A DNA stretch of 64,000 bases from positions 62,001 through 126,000 of the forward strand of contig DATMFK010000067.1 of the NCBI GenBank assembly GCA_035556195.1. Direction: 5' to 3'. The notes under the pieces were generated by a model that did no database searches, had not been told where the DNA came from, and worked only from the letters and a program-made list of their open reading frames with translations. Each line of letters opens with the position of its first letter. Position 1 is the stretch's first letter. Shown here one piece after another: positions 59,469 to 64,000 of the stretch. A program made the translations under genes and the position numbers. This DNA comes from G016756615 sp035556195. GTDB lineage: Bacteria > Pseudomonadota > Alphaproteobacteria > Rhizobiales > Rhizobiaceae.

Positions 59469-59507
59469 CAGACTTCCCCGAACTGTTTGTGAAAGAATGG
59501 CGGGCCG

Positions 59508-60710
59508 TCACGCCACGGCCTCGAGATCGCGCAACGACTGGATCATCGACGAGCGCAGGAGATAGGCGCGGTGTGCTTCCGCGTTCGCGACGGTCGCCCG
59601 CAACTCGTCGTGGTAGGCTCTGCGCGCCTCAGGATCGCGCTCCGCCATCATGCGACGGTTGCGCAAGGTCTGGGCCTGAACCGTCTCCAGCGCCACCTTG
59701 CGGCGCTGACGCTCGTAGCGCGCCATCGTGTCGAGCGGCGCGCCCTTCCAGACCTCGGCCAGCTTGTCCGTCAGGTTGATGGCGTCATGGATACCGCCGT
59801 TCATGCCCATGCCGCCGAGGGGATTGTTCACATGGGCCGCATCTCCCGCCAGGAAGATACGGCCGGCGACGTAATTCGCGGCGACGCGCTCGTGCACGCG
59901 GTAGGCGGTCGCGTGGACGATGTCATATGCGCCGTTCTGCGGGCACAGTGCCTGCAAGCGCTTCTCCATCGTCTTGGGATCCTTGATTTCGGCCTCGCTC
60001 TGGTTCGGATCCGTGGGCAAAAGCACGCGCCACAAGGCGGGCGTGCGCAACAGCACCGCCCATTCATTCGGGTCGGTCAGGTAGGCGATCGGCGCGAGAT
60101 CGGGGATCGCTTCGTCGAACAGGAAATGCGTCGACATCGAGAGGAAGATCTCCGGGATCGTCTGCCCCTCGAAGGCGATATCGAGCGCCTTGCGGATCGC
60201 GCTGCGCGCGCCATCCGCCGCGATCAAGTATCGGCCCGACAGATGGTCGAGCGAGCCATCCGGCCGCCGGACCGTCAAAGTGACTCCCTCGTCGTCCTGC
60301 CGCGCCGAAACGGCTTCGGCTTCGTAGACGATTTCCACCATATCCGACGCTTCCAGCCGGGCGCGCAGCAGTTCCGTCAGCTTCCATTGTTCGCATTGCA
60401 AGCGATACGGGTGGTTCGTGTCCTGGGCGAGGAGGCCCAGATCGAAGGTCGCAACAATCCCTTCGCCACGGTCGCGGAACTGCCATTGCGGACAGACGAG
60501 ACCCTGCTCGACGAGCCGCGCACTGACGTCGAAACGCTCAAGCATGTCCAGCGTTGGGGGATGAAAGGTCGAGGCACGGAGATCCCTTGGCAACTCACGG
60601 CTCACCTCCACGATCGTGACCGGAATTCCCGCTTCTGCGAGGGCGCACGCCGCAACCAGCCCAACCGGGCCAGCGCCCGCGATCAGCACCCTCTCATTGT
60701 ATGCACTCAT
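59508..60710 (-). CDS. FAD-dependent aromatic hydroxylase (PheA/MhpA/UbiH-like)
   Basis: This 400-residue class A flavoprotein monooxygenase has the N-terminal VLIAGAGPVGLVAACALAEA dinucleotide fold, the central ADGARSAIRK DG motif, and the GDAAHVNNPLGGMGMNGGIHD FAD-ribityl motif. AAGGGGA precedes ATG 60710. Enzymes of this type hydroxylate phenolic or N-heteroaromatic acids using NAD(P)H and O2. It heads a minus-strand operon with the cysteine-less isomerase homolog, NodB-fold hydrolase and GntR regulator, divergent from a HAAT importer. This implies the importer brings in an aromatic or heteroaromatic acid for hydroxylation. Confidence 0.88.
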   Translation of the reverse strand: MSAYNERVLIAGAGPVGLVAACALAEAGIPVTIVEVSRELPRDLRASTFHPPTLDMLERFDVSARLVEQGLVCPQWQFRDRGEGIVATFDLGLLAQDTNHPYRLQCEQWKLTELLRARLEASDMVEIVYEAEAVSARQDDEGVTLTVRRPDGSLDHLSGRYLIAADGARSAIRKALDIAFEGQTIPEIFLSMSTHFLFDEAIPDLAPIAYLTDPNEWAVLLRTPALWRVLLPTDPNQSEAEIKDPKTMEKRLQALCPQNGAYDIVHATAYRVHERVAANYVAGRIFLAGDAAHVNNPLGGMGMNGGIHDAINLTDKLAEVWKGAPLDTMARYERQRRKVALETVQAQTLRNRRMMAERDPEARRAYHDELRATVANAEAHRAYLLRSSMIQSLRDLEAVA

Positions 60711-61107
60711 TCCCCTTGGCCTTTCGAACGTCCCGCTTGACAACATCAAATAGCGATTTCATTGTGTACATATTGTCAGGACATATCAATAGAATTTTGG
60801 ATCGAATGTCTTGATGAGAAACCGAGCGATGAGGCGCATGGCGATCCATTTCGTTAAGCGCGTTCGCGTGCGGAAAAGCTTGGCAGAAGAGGCTGAAAAC
60901 GGCCCACGCCTGTAAGAAATCCAAGCGATCCAAGGCATCTTGGGTCGTGGCGAGCGGGAACGAGAACGGTGTATTCAACGCTGCGAGGGCGGGTCGCGCT
61001 CGCGCAGGGCTATTGGCCGGGGCCGCTCTGCAAGGCGGCACTCGCGTGCGAATGGCCAGTTCTAGCCCGCAATTTGTATCCAAACGGCGGCTATGACGCG
61101 GAGCATT

Positions 61108-61119
61108 GATGTATACATC
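61108..61119. promoter_or_regulatory. Perfect palindrome GATGTATACATC, candidate GntR/FCD operator
   Basis: This 12-bp perfect dyad with a TGTATACA core lies 27 bp before the livH start, at the end of the 436-bp divergent region 60711-61146. A second, weaker site, TTGTGTACATATTGTC, is near 60762-60777 by the monooxygenase promoter side. The core is typical for FCD-type GntR regulators, one of which is encoded at 57064-57798. No gene is apparent in the rest of this region. Confidence 0.6.
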
Positions 61120-61146
61120 GACGTCAGTTTGTAGGGGAGCACGACC

Positions 61147-62064
61147 GTGTTGTTGATCCAGCAGATCATCAACAGCGTCATGCTGGGCAGTGTCTATGTC
61201 ACGGTGGCAGTGGCGTTCACGCTGACGATCGGCGTTCTCAATTTTCTCAATTTCACCATCCCCACCCTGTTCATGCTTGCCGGCATGCTGGGGTGGGCTC
61301 TTGCCTATTGGGGAGTTCCGTTTGGATTGTCCGGACCCTTGCCGTGGCCGTTGGCACTGGCTTGCGGCATCGGCGTCGCGATCCTGGCTTCGCTGGTCGT
61401 GGAGCGATTCACCTTCCGCTATCTGAAGACCAAATATGGCGACTCGACCGAACACGCCATCCCGCTGGTTTCCTCGCTTGGCTTTCTGCTGGTGCTCGAG
61501 AATCTCGTTCGTATCGGCTATGGCACCGACGCGCAGCGCTTTCCCGGGCCGAGTGCCGATCTGACGATGACGATCGGCGGCCTCTTTTTCCGCATTCCGC
61601 AAGTCGTTAGCCTGGTCATCGTCGTCGGTATCGTGTTTGGCCTCACCGCCCTGCTGCGCAGGAGCCGCATCGGCCGTGGCCTGCGCGCCATCGCGGAGAA
61701 CCCGGATGCGGCCAACATCCTCGGCGTCGACACCAATCGCGTGGTGCCGATCGTTTTCATGCTGACAGGCCTGTTGTGCGGCCTGGCCGGCGTGTTGTTC
61801 GCCGTCAACTACGGTGAGGTCTCGCCGCAGATGGGCGAAGACATCGGAACCAAGGCCATTGCCGGCATGGTGGTCGGTGGACTGGGCTCGATCTGGGGCG
61901 CTGTTCTCGGCGGTCTCATCGTGGGTCTGACCGAGACGATGACCATCCATTTCTTTGGTGCCGATACTGTTCAGGTGGCCGTATGGGGGCTGTTGCTGGT
62001 GACGCTGCTCATACGTCCGCAGGGCCTCTTCGGCCATCATTCGATCGGCAAGGGGAAGCTGTGA
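61147..62064 (+). CDS. livH: HAAT-family ABC transporter permease (LivH type)
   Basis: This 305-residue membrane protein starts at GTG 61147 with GGGGAG 7 nt upstream. LivH features include NSVMLGSVYVTVAVAFTLTI, a LNFLNFTIPTLFMLAG variant of the NFAQGE region, and MVVGGLGSIWGAVLGG near the C-terminus. It is the first gene of a third HAAT operon that continues beyond the window. No binding-protein gene precedes it, so that subunit is probably encoded downstream, off the edge. Confidence 0.92.
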   Translation: MLLIQQIINSVMLGSVYVTVAVAFTLTIGVLNFLNFTIPTLFMLAGMLGWALAYWGVPFGLSGPLPWPLALACGIGVAILASLVVERFTFRYLKTKYGDSTEHAIPLVSSLGFLLVLENLVRIGYGTDAQRFPGPSADLTMTIGGLFFRIPQVVSLVIVVGIVFGLTALLRRSRIGRGLRAIAENPDAANILGVDTNRVVPIVFMLTGLLCGLAGVLFAVNYGEVSPQMGEDIGTKAIAGMVVGGLGSIWGAVLGGLIVGLTETMTIHFFGADTVQVAVWGLLLVTLLIRPQGLFGHHSIGKGKL

Positions 62065-62066
62065 GC

Positions 62067-62990
62067 ATGAGTGGCTATTGGGCAGGCATTCTTTCGATCC
62101 TCTCGATCAACATCATCTTCGCCTATGGCATCTTCCTTCCAGTCGCGACCGGCCAGCTCAATCTGGGCGGCGCCGGCTTCCAGGCGCTGGGCGCCTACAC
62201 GGCCGCGTTTCTTTCGGCGAGCTACGATCTGCCCGTGCCGGTGACCATCGGCGTGGGAATGCTCGTGGCCGGGGCGATCGGCTTCCTGATCGCGTTCCCC
62301 ATCCTGCGCACGCGGGGCGTCTATCTGGTTCTGGCGACCTTTGCTTTCGCCGAGGTGGTGGCCGGCCTCATCCTGAACTCGGAGACGCTGGGCGGAGCGA
62401 CGGGCATGTCTGTGCCGGCCTTCATCGACTGGCAGGTGCCTGTGATCGTGGCGGCCGGGGTCATAGTTTTCGTCTTCTACCTGATGTCGACGCGTCTGGG
62501 CCTGACGATGCGCGCGACCCATGACGACGAGGTGGTGACCGATCTGATGGGCGTGAACGTCCGTGGGGTGCAGGTGACCGCTTTCGCGGTCGGCGCCGCG
62601 CTGGCGGGGCTGGCCGGCGGCCTTTACGCCCACACCTTCAGCTTCGTCGAAATTCAGGGTTTCAATGCCCTGGTGTCGATCTACGTCTTGCTCTACGTGC
62701 TGCTCGGCGGCACGCAGACCGCATGGGGCCCGCTTGCCGGCGCCACCTTCTTCACTCTTCTGCCCGAGGTCCTACGCTCGGCGCTTCCGGCCCTCAAGCA
62801 ACTCCTGGCCAATCTGTTCGGCATCGAAGGACAGATATCGGCGCCGGACGATTCATGGCGTTTCATCACTCTCGGCGCGATCACCATAGCGATGATGGTC
62901 CTGCGTCCGGAAGGACTGGTGACGCGCACGATGGTGGAGCGGCTGCGTTTCCGCCGCATCGCCCGCTCCCCGCGCGAGGCGACGGCATGA
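62067..62990 (+). CDS. livM: HAAT-family ABC transporter permease (LivM type)
   Basis: This 307-residue permease begins at ATG 62067, two bases after the livH stop. It has LivM signatures FLPVATGQLNLGGAGFQALG near the N-terminus and a C-terminal LLGGTQTAWGPLAGA loop. Multiple transmembrane segments are evident. Its stop overlaps the livG ATG (ATGA). Confidence 0.92.
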   Translation: MSGYWAGILSILSINIIFAYGIFLPVATGQLNLGGAGFQALGAYTAAFLSASYDLPVPVTIGVGMLVAGAIGFLIAFPILRTRGVYLVLATFAFAEVVAGLILNSETLGGATGMSVPAFIDWQVPVIVAAGVIVFVFYLMSTRLGLTMRATHDDEVVTDLMGVNVRGVQVTAFAVGAALAGLAGGLYAHTFSFVEIQGFNALVSIYVLLYVLLGGTQTAWGPLAGATFFTLLPEVLRSALPALKQLLANLFGIEGQISAPDDSWRFITLGAITIAMMVLRPEGLVTRTMVERLRFRRIARSPREATA

Positions 62991-63772
62991 GTCAGCCGCT
63001 TCTGTCCCTCGCCAGCATCTCAAAGAACTTCGGCGGTCTCGCCGTCATTACCGATGTGTCGTTCGAGGTGCCGCAGGGTGCCCGCATGGCTCTGATCGGG
63101 CCGAACGGCGCTGGAAAGACGACGATCTTCAACCTCATCTCGGGCGTATACAAACCGTCCTCCGGGGAGATCAGGCTCGACGGCCAGGATATCTCCGTCC
63201 TTCCATCTCGGTCCCGGATCGGCCTCGGCATCGCGCGCAGTTTTCAGAACATCCGCCTGATGCCGCATCTGTCGGTCGTCGAAAACGTGATGCTCGGGCA
63301 GCACGCCAGGGCAGGCGGGGCGCGGGACATGCTCACGCCCTTGTCGCTTTTCGGAAAATCCAAGTGGCGACGCGAGGCAGAGGCATTCCTCGCATCGATG
63401 GGGCTCCACACCTATCCCGGCGAGGTGGTCGCGACACTACCCTACGGTATCCGCAAGAAGATCGAAGTGGCTCGGGCGCTGGTCTCGCGTCCGAAGATAC
63501 TTCTGCTCGACGAGCCGGCGGCGGGACTCAACCACACCGAAACGGCCAACCTGCGTGATTTCCTCATGGAGGTCGCGAGAACAGGCGTGACACTGCTGGT
63601 GGTCGAACACGACATGAGCCTTGTGCGCAGCCTGTGCGACCACGCGGTGGTGCTGAACTTCGGCAAAAGGATCTATGACGGCCCCACCGCGGGGGTGCAG
63701 GACGACCCGGCGGTGCTGGAGGCCTATTTGGGCAGCGGTCGTGCTGCAAGGGGGGCCGAGCATGCTGCTTGA
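62987..63772 (+). CDS. livG: HAAT-family ABC transporter ATP-binding protein (LivG type)
   Basis: This 261-residue ATPase has Walker A GPNGAGKTT, GIARSFQNIRLMPHLSVVEN, the atypical signature LPYGIRKKIEVARAL (common in LivG), Walker B ILLLDEPAAGLNHTE and H-loop VEHDMSL. The start overlaps livM by 4 nt, and the end overlaps the livF start by 11 nt. Confidence 0.93.
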   Translation: MSQPLLSLASISKNFGGLAVITDVSFEVPQGARMALIGPNGAGKTTIFNLISGVYKPSSGEIRLDGQDISVLPSRSRIGLGIARSFQNIRLMPHLSVVENVMLGQHARAGGARDMLTPLSLFGKSKWRREAEAFLASMGLHTYPGEVVATLPYGIRKKIEVARALVSRPKILLLDEPAAGLNHTETANLRDFLMEVARTGVTLLVVEHDMSLVRSLCDHAVVLNFGKRIYDGPTAGVQDDPAVLEAYLGSGRAARGAEHAA

Positions 63773-64000
63773 CGTCTCGGCTCTCGACGTACGCTACGGA
63801 CGCACCCATGCGGTCAAGAGCGTCAGTCTCGCCGTCGGCGAGGGTGAGATTGTCACCGTGCTAGGCGCCAACGGCGCGGGCAAGACATCGCTGCTGCGCG
63901 CATTGCAGGGCGCGGTGCGTCCGAGTGGCGGACGCATCGTGTACGACGGCATGGATCTGACTCTTTCGAGCCCGGCGGCCCGCGTTCGCTCGGGTATGAT
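63762..64000 (+). CDS. livF: HAAT-family ABC transporter ATP-binding protein (LivF type), cut by window edge
   Basis: Only the first ~79 residues are present: MLLDVSALDVRYGRTHAVKS, then Walker A GANGAGKTS and the GRIVYDGMDLT strand. The rest lies beyond the right edge. The ATG is inside the last codons of livG, as usual for this operon type. The 5'-partial LivF assignment rests on gene order and N-terminal motifs. Confidence 0.88.
   Translation, partial: MLLDVSALDVRYGRTHAVKSVSLAVGEGEIVTVLGANGAGKTSLLRALQGAVRPSGGRIVYDGMDLTLSSPAARVRSGM

Noticed and set aside
58011..59492. Plus-strand 493-codon frame across the NodB-fold and isomerase-like genes
   Set aside because: It spans two well-supported minus-strand genes and their junction and lacks any domain signature.
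51876..60710. Standard nicotinate degradation (nic) cluster
   Set aside because: Amidase and maleate isomerase-like genes fit, but the 2,5-dihydroxypyridine dioxygenase, N-formylmaleamate deformylase and nicotinate dehydrogenase genes are not present.
1..64000. tRNA, rRNA, riboswitch, integrase and transposase genes
   Set aside because: I looked for cloverleaf-like sequences, conserved rRNA blocks and recombinase motifs and found none I could support.

Overview
The window is high-GC, densely packed DNA from an alphaproteobacterium, most likely of the Hyphomicrobiales (Rhizobiales; Mesorhizobium/Phyllobacteriaceae-like). The evidence is the codon usage, many high-affinity branched-chain-type (HAAT/Liv) transporter operons, a PccR-type propionate regulator, and small intergenic palindromes that resemble repeats I know from Mesorhizobium and relatives. 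I see no rRNA, tRNA, CRISPR array or transposase gene. The window reads as a catabolic region of a soil or plant-associated heterotroph, interrupted by a surface/secreted-protein block.

Region 1 (1-10.8 kb) holds two divergent transcription units for uptake and CoA activation of an unknown carboxylic acid. On the minus strand are enoyl-CoA hydratase, a TetR regulator and an acyl-CoA ligase that runs off the left edge. On the plus strand are livF, livG, a second acyl-CoA ligase, livH, livM and a periplasmic binding protein, then a nitronate monooxygenase-like flavoprotein. Region 2 (10.8-18.3 kb) is the propionyl-CoA pathway: pccR divergent from pccB, pccA and methylmalonyl-CoA mutase. Region 3 (18.4-22.4 kb) is a TetR regulator divergent from an SDR, an acyl-CoA dehydrogenase and an APH-fold kinase. 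This set resembles levulinate/4-hydroxyacyl-CoA catabolism, which would feed propionyl-CoA to region 2.

Region 4 (22.5-25.0 kb) is ridA-dadA divergent from a GntR/FCD regulator (D-amino acid oxidation). Region 5 (25.1-37.4 kb) looks like an inserted surface block: a two-component system, a 1742-residue autotransporter, and two tandemly duplicated RTX-like secreted proteins, the first apparently decaying. Short remnants of a GntR gene like the one in region 4 lie on the far side of each RTX copy. Region 6 (37.5-47.0 kb) has a fused indolepyruvate:ferredoxin oxidoreductase-type enzyme and a complete HAAT operon (binding protein, two permeases, two ATPases) ending in a maleate isomerase/Asp-Glu racemase-family gene. 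A GTGTATNCA motif occurs upstream of the region 4 regulator, the oxidoreductase and the HAAT operon, suggesting one regulon: import, D-amino acid to 2-oxo acid, then oxidation to acyl-CoA.

Region 7 (47.1-51.0 kb) is a large SAM-domain/class III cyclase/AAA/TPR signalling protein and a small XRE-like protein. Region 8 (51.1-64 kb) is a second catabolic locus. It contains an amidohydrolase of the isochorismatase family, an isocitrate lyase/PEP mutase-family enzyme, two maleate isomerase-family proteins (one lacking both expected cysteines), two SDRs, a metallo-beta-lactamase hydrolase, a NodB-fold hydrolase, a FAD aromatic hydroxylase and two GntR regulators. A third HAAT system, truncated by the right edge, follows. 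The likely substrate is an aromatic or N-heterocyclic acid or amide, but this is not determined.
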